A stretch of 64,000 bases of DNA, taken from assembly GCA_026874595.1 (NCBI GenBank), contig CM049320.1, positions 39,122,714-39,186,713 of the forward strand, given 5' to 3'. Below are positions 1 through 12,469 of the stretch, piece after piece. Origin of the DNA: Sipunculus nudus. Its lineage: Eukaryota; Annelida; Sipuncula; Golfingiida; Sipunculidae. Under the pieces are notes generated by a model, which did not search any database, was not told where the DNA came from, and saw only the letters and a program-made list of their open reading frames with translations. Position 1 is the stretch's first letter. Each line of letters starts with the position of its first letter. A program made the position numbers and the translations under genes.

Positions 1-335
1 CTGGCAATTTGTGTGTATTTTGCATTATTTCTGGAGTGCTCTAACATACCCCAAAACTCTGAGAATATAGGTCACAATGACCAAATTTTAGGTTTCTGGG
101 GGAACTTTTCATGGACCTTCCTGGAAGTTAGGATAGAAGATTCCAGGTCCAGTGTTTATGTATTGTACCCTGCTTTGGTATCACATTTTTAATTATGCTG
201 GTGGGTGCTTATAGGCCCCATAGCTCAGAGAATATGGGTAACAGAGACCTAATTTCAAGTTTCCAAGGATATTTTTCACAGACCTCCCTGGATGTCAAGT
301 CAGAAGATTCTAGGACCAATTTATCTTTTTATAAC
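1..335 (+). repeat. Fragment of Helentron-like family 1 (internal units)
   Basis: Two diverged internal units, each with the marker phrase 'gagaatat(a/g)gg(t)' followed by 'aacagagacctaattt' or its variant and a downstream 'gaagattc(c/t)aggtcca'. The same phrases recur at 2.6-3.0 kb, 6.2-6.9 kb, 29.9-31.4 kb and, reversed, at 54.3-55.8 kb. The copy runs off the window edge, so its end is unknown. Noncoding. Confidence 0.6.
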
Positions 336-359
336 GCATAAAAACATTTACCTTCTTTC

Positions 360-950
360 TACATCAACAACCTTTGATTTTATTAAATATGCATGCATTT
401 TGCTGGAAATCAAACTTAGGCTAGATATTTTATTTATGAACATTCTAATGAGTTTTATCAAATCCTTTATATTCTTCATACAAGTTATCATGGTAGCTAT
501 CATAATGACACTACAAAGCAGCCTGGTAACCTGGTGACCTCATTAAATATGCGTGAAATCTGCTGAGAATTTAATTGTGGTGAAAAACTTTATTGGTTAT
601 GATACTGAGTTTCATGAAAATCCATAGGATTTTTGTTAAGTCACCACAGTGCCTCCAAAATGCAGTGATCTCTGACCTCATGAAATATGCATGGATTTTG
701 CTGGAAATTGAACTTAGGCAAGATATTTTATATTTTGAGTTTTATCAAATCCTTCATATACTTCTTAAGTTACAAAGTAGCCTAATGATCCATGACTTTA
801 TTAAATATGTGTGGATTTTGTTGATAATCAAACTCAGGTGATAATATGGTGGTTAGTAGTTATGGTGAGTTTGGGTGAAAATCCATAAAAGCCCCATAAA
901 GTTATCACGACAGCATTAAAAGTTAATGGACGGACTGTGGGTATACCATA
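360..950 (+). repeat. Family 3 repeat, tandem 'cattaaatatgc' units
   Basis: Degenerate units of about 115-165 bp carrying 'attaaatatgc(a/g)tg' and 'gattttgctggaaat' recur near 372, 540, 680 and 790. The block closes with a 'ggacggactg' stretch near 926. The same unit and closing stretch reappear at 18.2-18.5 kb, so this is a dispersed family. Short reading frames here are repeat-derived and unsupported as genes. Confidence 0.5.
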
Positions 951-2474
951 ATACTTCCATTATATGAAAAGCATATAAAAACCATGACAAGGTTAAAATT
1001 TACAATTTTCAATGAGAACATTCGCGAATAAAACATCTTTTTTACAGTGACCATATTAATATTTATCAGAAAACATACTCCATTCACCTGCAACCTAATC
1101 CATGTCTGATTAATTACTATCTCAACTAGGTAGTCCTGATGGTGGACAGACTGCATGCATGGTCATGTTTCCAAATCAAGTAAACAAAGGCACGTATCAG
1201 ATTACAATCATACTGAAGAATAAATTTCATATAATCTTACCCTCTTAGTAGTCTTCAGATGAGTTAAAAAAAAATAATCCATTTGTGAAAAGACAAACAA
1301 TGTTTAATAATGAAATATTGTGATTTTTCAACCAAAGCTATTGATGTATATCCTTCAAATATATAATGTAATGCCTGGCTGGGGTTAAATATATCTGCTA
1401 ATTTTGTGATCTCATTAAGCTGGTTACAGCTGTAAATTCATTTAATAATAATTTTTTTGTCATCTGATTTTTTTTTTTTGCTGGGCATCATGAGTAAAAA
1501 ATCTGCAATGATGAATGTCTCAGTTAAGTTCTCAAATAGTTTCAACATCTGCACACAGGTGTCAGCACTGGCCAATCTTATTAGAATCACTTTAGGGTAA
1601 ACTTTATCAGTTTGAGGGTTACTTGTTTGTAGTTTCAATTTCACATTAAGATTTGAATGGAAAATAATTAGATCTGTAATATCTGAAAGTCTACTTCTAT
1701 ATGTATTTTTCCCATCAACTGGTCAGGGAGTAAAAGCCTGCAGTTCATCCATGAATCACATTAATAAATAAATGTGTAGGCTTCACTTTTACTGCTCCAG
1801 AAAAAGATGTACACTGGTACCAACTATCTTTACAATTTTTTTTTAGAATGAGGTCACTTAAATACTTTGTTCTAACCGACCTACTTAAACCTGCAATTGT
1901 TACACTTGAATGAGCATGTTTCAAGTATTTTTCAGGCATATGCTCTTTTTCTCAAAATTAAAAAAATATATACTGACCAAAAATATTCTGTGATGAAACC
2001 TCCGAATGTCAAGAATAACTTGACAAATTATCAAATAGTTAGATCAAAACATGCATTATCAAATTTAGATAATATAAGACTTTAATTTTTCTAAATATTC
2101 AGAATTTGTCTTTAAATAAATAAAGGATATGTACTCAAGTACAGACCCTCTGTACTTGTACTAAAGTACACTGAAAATTCATGTACTTGCCAGATTCTGA
2201 AGTATTTGTACTGAAGTGCAGGCACCACATATCACATATCAGTCTCCACACATGAATTCAAAAAATAAACTAAAATGGCACAATATTGTCAGGAGTACTG
2301 CCATCACAAGTCAACAATCAATAATATACATTTTCCGGACAGGATCACCTTTGGGTGACTTAATAACTAGTTCTTTAGGTCAGTGCTACTTTTCTGTTTA
2401 TGTCAAGCCCTGCAAAGATTTATAAAACAGACTGATAAGTTTTTTTGACAAATCTGAAGCATGCCTGAAACAAG
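951..2474. other. AT-rich spacer, no gene recognised
   Basis: No splice-bounded coding exon or recognisable protein was found on either strand. The only structure noted is a short degenerate stretch of 'gtacttgtact/aagtac' motifs around 2,130-2,220, a simple sequence that is partly self-complementary. Confidence 0.5.
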
Positions 2475-3015
2475 TGACCCATGGGTCATGACGCTCAGCC
2501 GACTGACATGTTGACAATATATTCTTGCAAGGGAACTAATTAAGTTAAGATAATATAAGTGGCATCATCATTCATGCATATTAGCTTATGTTCACAAAGA
2601 CCCATTAGCACACAAAATTTGATGACAATCCAACCAGCCTTTCCTGAGGAACCTGGCAATTTGTGTGTATTTTTCATTACTTCTGGGATGCTCAAACATA
2701 CCCCAAAACTCTGAGAATATAGGTCACAGTGACCCAATTTCAGATTTTGAGGGGAGAACTTTTGAGGAACTCTCATGATGCCAAGTGAGAAGATTCTGGG
2801 TCGAAGGTTATGAGTTGTGCCCTACTTTGGTATCAAATTTTTAAATATTCTGTGGTGTGCTTATAAGCCCCATTGCTCATAGAATATGGGTAACAGAGAC
2901 CTAATTTCATGTTTCTAAGGAGACTTTTAATGGACCTTCCTGGATTTTAAGTTAGAAGATTCTAGATCCAATGATTATAATTTGTGCCCTGCTTTAGTAT
3001 AAACTTTTCAACTAG
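2475..3015 (+). mobile_element. Truncated family 1 element, palindrome end preserved
   Basis: Begins with the perfect 14-bp palindrome TGACCCATGGGTCA (2,475-2,488) followed by 'tgacgctcagc', the same terminus as the complete elements at 29,585 and 56,027 (reverse). It continues into two internal family 1 units ('gagaatatgggtaacagaga' near 2,880) and stops near 3,015 without the opposite hairpin end. It also shares 'ctggcaatttgtgtgtat' with position 1, so the two copies may be related by duplication. Confidence 0.6.
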
Positions 3016-5530
3016 ATGTGGTCGGACAATGGTCCTCAGAGGGCCCCGCATTTCTGGTAGTGCTGGACTAGTTTACATGTGGGTAAAAAATTAAGTTAAA
3101 TTTGAAAAATATGACAAAGAAAAACAGGTTTTTATCCATATGCATGAGGGAAAAATCCTACCGGATCAAATGATCTTAAAGAAGATATATCTGAAATAAT
3201 GTGTTCAATAGAAAATCACTGAATGTAGTCTGTTGGCCATATTTGATCAGGGGTCGAAATAATCAAATTTTGTAACATTCCCTCGCAAGAATAAAACAAT
3301 TTCCTTAGCATTCCCACCAGACCTATCACATTCTCTCAGAAACTTTGTTTAAATATCAAAAGTTTTAAGCTGAAAAAAATAATAAGCAATATCCCTATGA
3401 CTACAAAGAAAACACTTAAACATTTTTTTTTGTTAATTTAGATATGGAAATGTAAATATAGAAAATGAGCAATAAGGGTATCTTAATGACTTGTTGAAGC
3501 GAAGAAAAAGGATCATCTGATGCATCATGCTCTGACAAAGTTCACTATGTAAAAAAAAACTTCAAAATACAAATGGTATCAGTGAAATGCGTTTCTTGCA
3601 GGGTTGGGGTCAAATACATATTTGTATTCATGTACATCTACACTGTGTATTTGTAGGCCTATTTCCATTTGTGTTGTGTACAATTATAATATCTGTATTT
3701 GCATTTGTATTTGGCCTCTGTATTGGATGTATTTAATATAATACTATACAAATACATGTACATGTAAATGTGTTTGCCGCATGCGGGACCTGCACATTTG
3801 AAAGGGTACCAAGGGGAAAAAATTGCATGAATGTATTGTACCCAGGATCAAAATGAATGTTCCCGCCAAAGTCAAATGACACTCATGACCCAAGAGAAAC
3901 TCAAGTGCAGAAACCAGAGCAGAGGGTACGTTGGGACAAGCTTTGTTTATTTTCATTCACAATATTTGCATGAAAAAAATACAGCAGTAGTAATGTTGAT
4001 TTTTAGATAATAAATTGTTGGTGTATCACCTCAGATTTTCTTTTGATGGGGTCCACTCTTCTTGAACAAATACCTGATATCCGGGTTTGAAACCCTTGTT
4101 TACCAAATCGCTGGCACTTTTTACTACAAACATGCACCATAAAGGTGTCCCCACCAGAGATAAGGGCCATTTTAACAACACATCCCTACGGCTGCTGACA
4201 TGTGAGACATTTGGAAAAATTCAGTTGAAATAAATGGACATCGTTTTTTTTTTCAATCGGATGGCGATTTTCATCAGTGCCCGTGTTAACATCAATCAGA
4301 TCATGAAACATATTTTTCATTCATTAATAAGCGTGCAATTTCAGTTGATCGTCCTACCAGGGTTGCCCGTATTTTTTGGATCGGGCCCGAATAATGTGAA
4401 GGTGCAAGCCCAGGCCCATAAAAAGTCTGCCTTTATGTGCTAGAATAGGCCTAACACCCCTCTATTACATTCTTACACTCCTTCGGTTCATGTGGAAGAT
4501 GTTGTTTCCATAATGAAATGTAGTGCCAGACGTAGCCGATAATTTAATTTGAGCCTGTAAAATTAGTCTGATTGTGCCTATATTTGTGGAATGACAGATA
4601 CACTCTCGTAAGTAAGAGGAAAAAAACTGCCAGTAAACCGCTCCCAAATTTCGTCACTTGTGCAAAACAGCCTGCGGGCATCATCAGCCAGAGATCAATG
4701 AAATTTGACATCTTATTATGCACAAATTTTTATTAAAAATAGGCGAATCGCGGAAAAAACACATTAAGAAATTTGAAATTGTTCTCATTTGATAACAAAT
4801 AAAGTGCAAGCTCAATGCTGTCACATTATAATGCTCATCTTTCATACTGTCAGCCTGTCGATGTTGGCAATAAGGCCAAATAGAAACCATGTTACATGTT
4901 GATTTGTATAAATCTGTGCCGCATGCATAGGTTCCTGTGATTGGTGGAGCGATGACTTGTCATTTATAGAGAGCCAATAAGAGATTTGTAGTAAAAATCC
5001 ACCCCGAGTGACTTCATTCATGACAATTTTGGCGGGAAAATATTCACTGACATCGCGTCCCTTCAGTGGTTATGAATATTTTTTACAGCTAAGATAATGG
5101 CGGCACCGTGCATTTATAAAACAAATAAGGCAAGGCTTTATAATGGAACCTGCAGCTGACAATGTCTAGTGCACGATCTTCAAAAATCAAATGTTTGTTA
5201 TTGCAAGATTTGCGTGATTTCTTCAGTTCTGTAACGATCATGACAGGATATTAGAAGCAGGTCAGTTTCTGACAAATCAAACTGTATACCGGCCACAACT
5301 GATCAGGACACGCATAAAATTAAAGCAGCATTTTTGGTAGTGTTTCTTTTTAACTGCCTTCCTTTACGTAAATTTATTTCATTTTATAAATGACCTGTAA
5401 AATAAACTCAATTAATTCTTTGATTATAGGCTGGCATTCCCAATTGGGAATTCAATGAAAAATTCAGCATTCCCTCCGTGAATATTGCCTTTCATGGGAA
5501 AGTGGGAATGCATAAAATCGAGGCCTGTTT
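3016..5530. other. Intergenic DNA, no gene recognised
   Basis: No convincing exon on either strand. A low-complexity stretch at about 3,610-3,770 is built of 'tatttgtattt/catttgtattt' words and resembles 13.05-13.40 kb. The remaining ORFs are short and lack homology that I recognise. Confidence 0.45.
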
Positions 5531-5540
5531 GATTTTGAGC

Positions 5541-6173
5541 AAGTCTGTAATTCAATTGGTCTAGACCCTCATAGTTACCAATGATCCCTGTGAAATTGGG
5601 GAAGCTGCAACAGGTTGTTGTTGAATTATCGCGTGCGAAAGAAAATCAACAATCTGGCTGTGGTGACCATATTGGATTATCAACATGTCTGTAATTCGAT
5701 AGGTCTGGAGCCCTCATAGGTTCCAATCATCCCTGTAAATATGGGAAAGCTGCAACAGGTTGTTGTTGAGTTATTGCGCATGAAAGAAATTCAGTAATCT
5801 GGCTATGGAGGCCATATTGGCGGCCATATTGGAATTTAAACAGGTCTGTAATTCAACAGGTCATGAGCCCTCATAGGTACCAATCATTCCTGTGAATTCG
5901 GGAAAGCTGCATTAGGTTGTCGTTGAGTTTAAGCGTGCAAAAGAAAAACAGGGATTGGGCTGTGGCAGCCATATTGGAATTCCCAAAGGTCTGTAAGTCA
6001 ATAGGTCTAGAGCCCTCATACGCACCAATCATACCTGTGAATTTGGGAAAGCTGCTTTAGGTTGTCATTGAGGTATCGCGCACGAAAGAAAGTGTCATTA
6101 AAGGACATAAGGACAGATGGACGGACTGACATGGTGATCACTATAGGGCACCGCTTATCAAGCGGGGCCCTAA
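5541..6173 (+). mobile_element. Family 2 element: ~145-bp tandem core plus 3' hairpin
   Basis: Four tandem units of about 145 bp start with 'tctgtaa(t/g)tc' at 5,544, 5,688, 5,845 and 5,990. Each contains 'ccctcata', 'gggaaagctgc', 'aggttgt(t/c)(g/a)ttga' and a 'gccatattgg' phrase. The array ends in a GGAC-rich stretch, 'gtgatcactatag', a hairpin at 6,146-6,170 (arms GGGCACCGCTT / AAGCGGGGCCC) and CTAA followed by T. This fits a nonautonomous Helitron 3' end: hairpin, then CTRR, then T. A truncated reverse copy lies at 49,762-49,906. No transposase is present. Confidence 0.65.
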
Positions 6174-6179
6174 TTATGC

Positions 6180-7010
6180 TAGGGGTGCTTATAAGCCCCA
6201 AAGCTAAGAGAATATGGGTAACAGAGACCTAAACTGATGTCTGCAAAAACTGATGAATCACTCTATGATCAAAATCCATGCAAAGAATCATGGTGATCAA
6301 TACAATAGTTGTTCAGATACTTGAGCCTTTGTATCAAATTTTCCATTATTCCGGGGGGCACTTCAGAGCCCCATAGCTCAAAGAATATGGGTAACAGAGA
6401 CCTAATTCCAGGTTTCCTAGGAGACTTTTCATGGGCCTACCTGTATGTCAAGATAAAAGGATTCTAGGTCCATTGTTACCATTCGTGCCCTGTTAACAGA
6501 TGATCACATCTTTTAAGGTCTCAAAAATAGAGGGAAAAAATTGTAAAAAAATTGAAAAATACAGGTGGCGCAACCAGTCAGCAGAAAGTGATGGAACACT
6601 CCATGACCAATATCCATGCAAAAAAATCATGGTGATCAATGCATTAGTTGGTCAGATACTTGAGCTTTTGTATCAAATTTTCCGTTATTCTATGGGGTAC
6701 TTCAGAGCCCAAATAGCTCAAAGAATATGGGTAACAGAGTCCTTATTCCAGGTTTCCAGAGAGACTTTTCATGGGCCTCCCAGCATGTCAAGACAGAAGA
6801 TTCTAGGTCCAGTGGTTACGATTTGTGCCCTGTTAACAGATGACCACATCTTTTAAGATCTCAAAAATAGAGTAAAAAAATTTGTAAAAATCGAAAAAAA
6901 ATACTGGTGCGGCAACCAGTCTGCAGAAAGTGATGAAACATTCCATGACCAATATCCATGCAAAAAATGTGATCGCTGTAGCTCAGATGACTTACAGTCA
7001 GCTGAGCTAA
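6180..7010 (+). mobile_element. Family 1 element, 5'-truncated, hairpin end intact
   Basis: Internal marker 'atgggtaacagag' occurs at about 6,216, 6,389 and 6,728; the last two are 339 bp apart, the family unit length. The right end is intact: 'gtgatcgctgtag' followed by the 29-nt hairpin at 6,980-7,008 (AGCTCAG...CTGAGCT) and CTAAAAA. The opposite palindrome end is absent; the family 2 element abuts at 6,173. Confidence 0.65.
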
Positions 7011-7013
7011 AAA

Positions 7014-8730
7014 TAACAAGAATCAGAGATTTTTACCTGCGGTATACTATATGGTAGCTGGATTATCCATGACATGTTTAAAAACATCAGCAACACATAT
7101 GATATAAACCGAACAAGCTTTGTTTTATGGGCTTCATGAAAATTCCACCAGATGATCCTTTGTTATATAATACAGCATCTAAGAAACCTAAATCATCTAA
7201 AAGACAATGCATTATCTGCAGGTACTTTTTCATAAGGTTCATAATCACATCTGCCATCCATTCCATATGAATTTCTGACCATATTCAGATCTGTACATTG
7301 TCTCAACTGATAGCATGGGTTATGTGCTAATAATGTAGTTATTCTATAGCTTATTTTTCTGTGAGGTCTGAAATTATTATGAATTAAATAAAAGCATACA
7401 TTTCCTCATTCCAAAGTGTAAGTTTTGTGCAATCATTTGTATTCAATTGATGATCTGATTGTTTTGCACTGACTGACTGATTACCGATTATAATCGTTCA
7501 TCGACCCATCACAGGCATCACTACTGGCGGTCACCATCTTGTTTCTTTGATTATACTCTTAATGGTATCACTCATGTAATCTCATTAATGTCACTGAATT
7601 TAAACTGAAGATTCAAATATTAATTTTCATGTGATTAAAATTTGGTATTTATCAAAGACACACCTCATTTAAGTGTTTTCATCAATTTGTGGTAAGAGAA
7701 TGAAAATATTTGCCTTTTTGCCTGTCTCAGACAAAGGGTGCACGGAAAGACATTTTGTCATTTTTTACCAATCCATTGGAAAGGTGACTGCCTGGATGTT
7801 TTCAACATTAGTAGCTGATACTTAGTAATACACATGACACAAAAACTAAATATTTTACAGAACTGTGATCTTCCACTGACTCCCTATATTTTCTTTATTT
7901 TCCTCTAAAGATGATCTACAATTTCTTATACTATCCAGCACTGAGACAATCATCTCTTATATTTTCAGTTTTTTCCCCTGCACAACCGTGTTTCTGATAG
8001 GCCTGAAACAGTTATACTATTGGAAACATTCAGTTCTATTTGCATGCAAGTGTGCATGTAGGATGGCATGTTAGATGGCAGAATCAGGTTTACACTAAGC
8101 AAAGTGTGATGACAATTTGATAAACATATGATGGAAGGATGTATCTTTAGCGGAAAGGCAAAATTTTTTGTAGAAAGGCAAACATGTAAATTAATGACCT
8201 CTGTTGGAAAAGTGAAATTTCAAAGTATTATGATCCCAAAGGAGGGTATGCATTCATTCCTGTTCGTGTGTTTGTGTTTTTCGCAACATGCCTCACACAA
8301 TCATAAACAGAATCTCATGAAATTTTCAGGGCATTTCGGGAATGGGCAGAAGAAGGAGCAAATAAATTTTGGTGTTGATCCAGCATTATCTTAACATTCT
8401 GGAGTGTCACCAAGGAATATTCACATATTTTCAGTCACTTATGCATGAAAGTACCTGGGAATATGGGCCGAAAAATAAGTGAATGCACAGAAGGTCCTGT
8501 CTAATCAGTGTGGCCCAGTCATCTGTTCAAGTCATTTTCAAGTCCCGAGCACCTCGGAATGACAGTGTCCACTGTGTTTGCAGAGCATTTTATAAAACTC
8601 TTGTTCCCATAGAGGAGGCATGTATCCATAGGGATGCAGATTTCTAGCTTAGTTCACAGTTTGGAAATCTTCATATAAATGAAAATTTAAAAGAACAAGT
8701 CAGAGGTATTTATCAAAGATTGCATGCCTG
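7014..8730. other. Intergenic DNA, no gene recognised
   Basis: AT-rich sequence with scattered short ORFs, the longest 88 codons on the plus strand at 8,128. None has recognisable domain content or good flanking splice sites. Confidence 0.45.
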
Positions 8731-8734
8731 CAGT

Positions 8735-9225
8735 GATGGAGGACCGGAGTCCACTTTCTAGGGACCCGGACTTGGACTCAAAGGTTCTGGACTCAGACTT
8801 GTACTCAGAGGTAAGGACTCAAGAAATCAGACCTAGTCCATCTCAATTCCAGTTGAAAAAAAACCCTGTCACCTAACATAAAGACGTTTTTACAAACTGC
8901 ACAAACTACCAAAAAGAGCACTAGGCATAGAAACTAAACTATATTTACCAAACTTAAGTAGGCATCAGGAGTTTAAGATAATTCAACATTCAAGTAAAGA
9001 CTATGTATAAATAAACTTAAAACATAATAATCATAATAATCTTAAGTATCTATTTAAAAATTCTTATCAAGTAGATGCAAGTTGGACTCAGACATGGACT
9101 TGTCTTCCAAGTGACTCTGACTCAAAAAAGGTGGACTTGTACTCCAACCTCAAGGACTCCAACTCAAGTGTCTCAGAATAAGAGTTGAATTTGGACTCGG
9201 ATGTCGTGGACTCGACTATATCACG
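8735..9225 (+). repeat. Degenerate GGACTC/GGACTTG-rich repeat
   Basis: Two clusters (8,745-8,845 and 9,070-9,225) are built from overlapping words such as 'ggactcaga', 'gacttg(g/t)actc' and 'ggactcgga', separated by AT-rich sequence. A weaker cluster with the same words in the reverse sense lies at 42,660-42,780. It looks like an aged dispersed simple-sequence repeat and has no coding potential. Confidence 0.5.
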
Positions 9226-11010
9226 GATTGCCTGCACCGCAATCATTGTAAAGTGTGGTACAAATTAGATTCATGATGGTTCCTGGATTCCTGGCTACTG
9301 TGACCTTCAGGCCTGAGTACTGTGAGGGCCGTTAAGGTCGATTCAATTATCCATTCTTTATATTTGACCCAGTTCTCGATTCAATTCTTACTTAAAGATC
9401 AAATTTCAGACTTTTTAACAAATGAAAGCAACTTGACCAAAATGGATGTTAGTAAATTTCAGCAGATAAATGAAAATGTAGATTTCCCTCTGTTCGTTGC
9501 CACCATATATGTTTCTATGCCAGTTGAGTGATCCACCAGGGAATGTTTAAAGTAGATTTAGGAATCATGTGACATCAAGAACTGCTTCTTCAAATTTGCG
9601 AGTTCACAGAGGACATCAGGATGGAACACACATAAAAACAATAACAGAAATGAATTGATTCAGTGGTTAATAATTGATTACAATTTTAATGAGGGCTTGT
9701 AATTCAATGCATGGCTTCTTTGATGCATTGTTACACCCCCAGAGACCTTTCTCTTGACTTGTAAGCTGATCTTACCAGGACCTGTCTGGATTTTAAACAA
9801 GAATTTTCTGACATATTACAGACTGTTGAAAAACCTCAATATTACAGAAAAAGTATTAGATTCATTACATATAACAATATAATATGCTTAAAGGTTGAAT
9901 AAAAATTCCTATTTTATTCAATTGTCAACAGATGTCACTCACAAACACTGCTGATTACAATTCTTAATTGGCAGTCAGTATTGGTTAAAATTGTGGATTA
10001 ATAAATAAGTGATAAATTGAATCAATATTTACTTGACATATCTGACAACAGGAGTAAATCATATACCTGTCTGAGAAAAGAAGTACCCTAACTTATTAAA
10101 TGTATGATGATTAACACTCATATTATACTGAATTAAAAGCTAGTGAACATGCTGAAAATCATCTTCTATTATAGTATCTGACTATTTGTCATGCAACTGT
10201 TTTCAGAAGTGCTAATATTCCTGAGGACTATCAATTAATCTTTGAGCTTCCTTTTTTTTATTTATCATTCACTCTATCATTTAATCACAGCCAATCACTG
10301 ATCATTTCATATAATGAATGTAATATTTCTTCTTTATAGCCATGTGACCATATTCAAACTATGCATGTTGGATTATAATGTTCATCAGATGACATTTGTG
10401 TAAACAAATAACACTGCTATTTGAAATAATTTCCTTGAAAACATTTTCATGAGAAGAATTCAAAATAAGTTAACAAACTGAAACAAATATATTTTCACAA
10501 AATAAATTATTTTTCTTTTCCTGAGTAAATTCCCTGGAAATCACTATTATCACTTGTTTAAACACATTGTAATACATGGCAAACTAATTAAAGAAAATGT
10601 CTGAAACAATGATCAGAGCCCATGAAACCACATACAGGGTTTTATATACAAGTCTAACCCAAGAATAGGAAAAAACACTGGCTTCAGTGATGTAAGGGTT
10701 AAGCACAAGGCTGAAAGTCAGGGGCAGGTGATCATTTTTTTTAATAAATACAATCTTATTTTGAAACAAATAACATGACATCAACATTCACAGTTCCACA
10801 CTGACATATCTTAATGTATCTATTCTCTCCATATTTAATTATTATTCACAGTTTTCTATGTTAAATATCAGTTTCTTACCTGTATTTAAGGTAGTGTAGG
10901 TACTCTAAAAAGAATAAACATATTCCTGAATATTTACAGGGTAGATATATCTCTTTGCGATTAGAAGACTAATTCAAAGCTTAGATCATAGTACAATCAG
11001 CACTAAACAC
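9226..11010. other. Intergenic AT-rich DNA, no gene recognised
   Basis: No exon, RNA gene or clear repeat boundary seen. ORFs are below 70 codons and of low complexity. A minus-strand 25-bp stretch at 10,880-10,904 is flanked by AG and GTAAGA, but gives a stop in the phase needed by the first exon at 12.35 kb. Confidence 0.4.
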
Positions 11011-11011
11011 A

Positions 11012-11206
11012 TCAATTATAATTATTATCTTTCTTTTTTAAATGAAAGTAACAAACATATAATTCACCACAAGGTAAAGACGGAAATGAGCTCAAGAATG
11101 TTTTAATAATATCACATTCAGCAAAGCAATGATCTATTGTATCCATCTCATAGGAATGGTTGCATCTTGGTGAATGAACAGTATGCCGTATCCTATTAAA
11201 TGTCAC
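11012..11206 (-). pseudogene. Probable LINE reverse-transcriptase C-terminal remnant (zf-RVT-like)
   Basis: A 64-codon open stretch contains 'RCNHSYEMDTIDHCFAEC' followed by an Ile/Lys/Phe segment. The arrangement of Cys/His, an acidic 'E..TIDHCF', then 'EC' and an aromatic resembles the zinc-binding zf-RVT region found after the polymerase domain of many non-LTR retrotransposons ('C..C....ET..H.f..C'). No polymerase motif, endonuclease or poly(A) tail is visible nearby, so it is a decayed fragment. The assignment rests on motif resemblance only. Confidence 0.35.
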
Positions 11207-12345
11207 GGTTGCTTAACCTTATCAGGAACTTTGTTTTGTGTCTCTATTTTCAAGATTTTTTCTCAAATACTTTGAAAATTCCTACCAGTTTTATAAATTA
11301 GTAGATATTTGACAAAAGTTTCCATATGTGTCCACAAGTTCACAACAAGCACATGCCTAAGGGCATATTTCATACAGTTTGCCTGTTGTACATCAGGTAA
11401 AATGCTGTTTTTATTATGCACATCTCCTCATCTCCAAAAAATATAATTAAAAATAAAATAGTCCATTCCTACCTACTCTGAAATTTTCAGCCTTGTAATT
11501 GGAAAGAACCTCTTTTTATCTGGCTTTATTTAATAGTGAGGCTCCTGTGATTTAAATCTGTTCTGTCTTATTAAGTTAAAGATTGATCATACTGAGCCTA
11601 AGTTTTAACCCTTGCAAAGTGCATGTGTATGGTACTATGCTGCCGAGTTAAAAATTATACTATCAGATGTATAAGATGGAATTAAGTCACCCAATGAATC
11701 TCCAGGCTAACCAGTGATGCAATCAGAAAGCATGAGACTGTGATAGTCAATGGGTATGCTAACCAGGATTTTATTTAATTCAAGACCAACTTAATAAAAT
11801 AGCACATGTACCTGGTGACAAATTTTGCACCCAAAAAATATACAGCCCTACTTATAAATGACATACATCAGTTAAGCAGATAATAAAATATGAATGCACA
11901 CATTCAAGGCAAAGGTATAATTTTAATTCTTGATACTTAGATAAACCTGCTGATTGAGGTCAGGAGACTGGCCCCGCTATCTGTACACTCTGGCTGATAT
12001 GGTTTGGCAAAGTGCCAAAACATCACACAAAGGACGGCCCGCGACTTATTTAAAGAAGTTACTGTACACTATGCAAAATGTAAGCGTTTAAACAAGTATG
12101 ATTTCTAAGAGTTCCCTTAACCCAAACATATCGCAGCAATGATACGCACATTAAACACATATTGTTGCTAACCAGCCAACTTCAATATCTTTCTTTTACT
12201 GGTTTTCCTCTTTGCGAACCTGAGCCGAGTTCACCCCGTGCAGAGAGGGCACAGACACGGTCTGATGCGAGCAGACAGGCCTCGTAAAAGCATGAAAATC
12301 GTAAAGATCTATTTGTGAAATTACGTGAATTTAGTGGAAACATAC

Positions 12346-12383
12346 CTGCCCTCAATCTTCCGCTTGATTTCCCAAGTTGTCAT
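12346..12383 (-). CDS. Putative first coding exon of an unidentified gene
   Basis: On the minus strand an ATG at 12,383 opens MTTWEIKRKIEG and runs into a consensus donor (CAG|GTATGT) after 38 nt, ending in phase 2. An in-frame TAA lies upstream, so this ATG is the first possible start in frame. A short upstream ATG ORF of 11 codons (starting near 12,415) precedes it in another frame. The 5' flank has the promoter-like motif listed separately. I could not identify the protein or a matching downstream exon; the rest of the gene would lie at lower coordinates, possibly outside the window. Moderate as a first exon, no claim on function. Confidence 0.4.
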
Positions 12384-12434
12384 GCTTTCTGATGTCCGCA
12401 GGGTGGCCCAGACATTTTAGCGATTTCACGCTGC

Positions 12435-12462
12435 GTGTCCTCAATCGCCCGCCATTTTCAGG
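12435..12462 (-). promoter_or_regulatory. YY1-like ATGGCGG motif at a putative transcription start
   Basis: Minus-strand 'AAAATGGCGGGCG' (complement of 12,448-12,460) matches the AANATGGCGGC motif typical of YY1-bound core promoters and 5'UTRs. It lies about 70 bp upstream of the MTTWEI exon, in a locally GC-richer stretch. No TATA box was identified. Confidence 0.35.
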
Positions 12463-12469
12463 GTGTCTC

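Noticed and set aside
5541-6173. Regularly spaced repeats suggestive of a CRISPR array
   Set aside because: Units are long (about 145 bp), fully repetitive with no unique spacers, and the DNA is eukaryotic.
10880-10904. 25-bp minus-strand mini-exon with good AG and GTAAGA
   Set aside because: In the phase required by the 12,346 donor it gives an immediate stop, and other phases have no partner.
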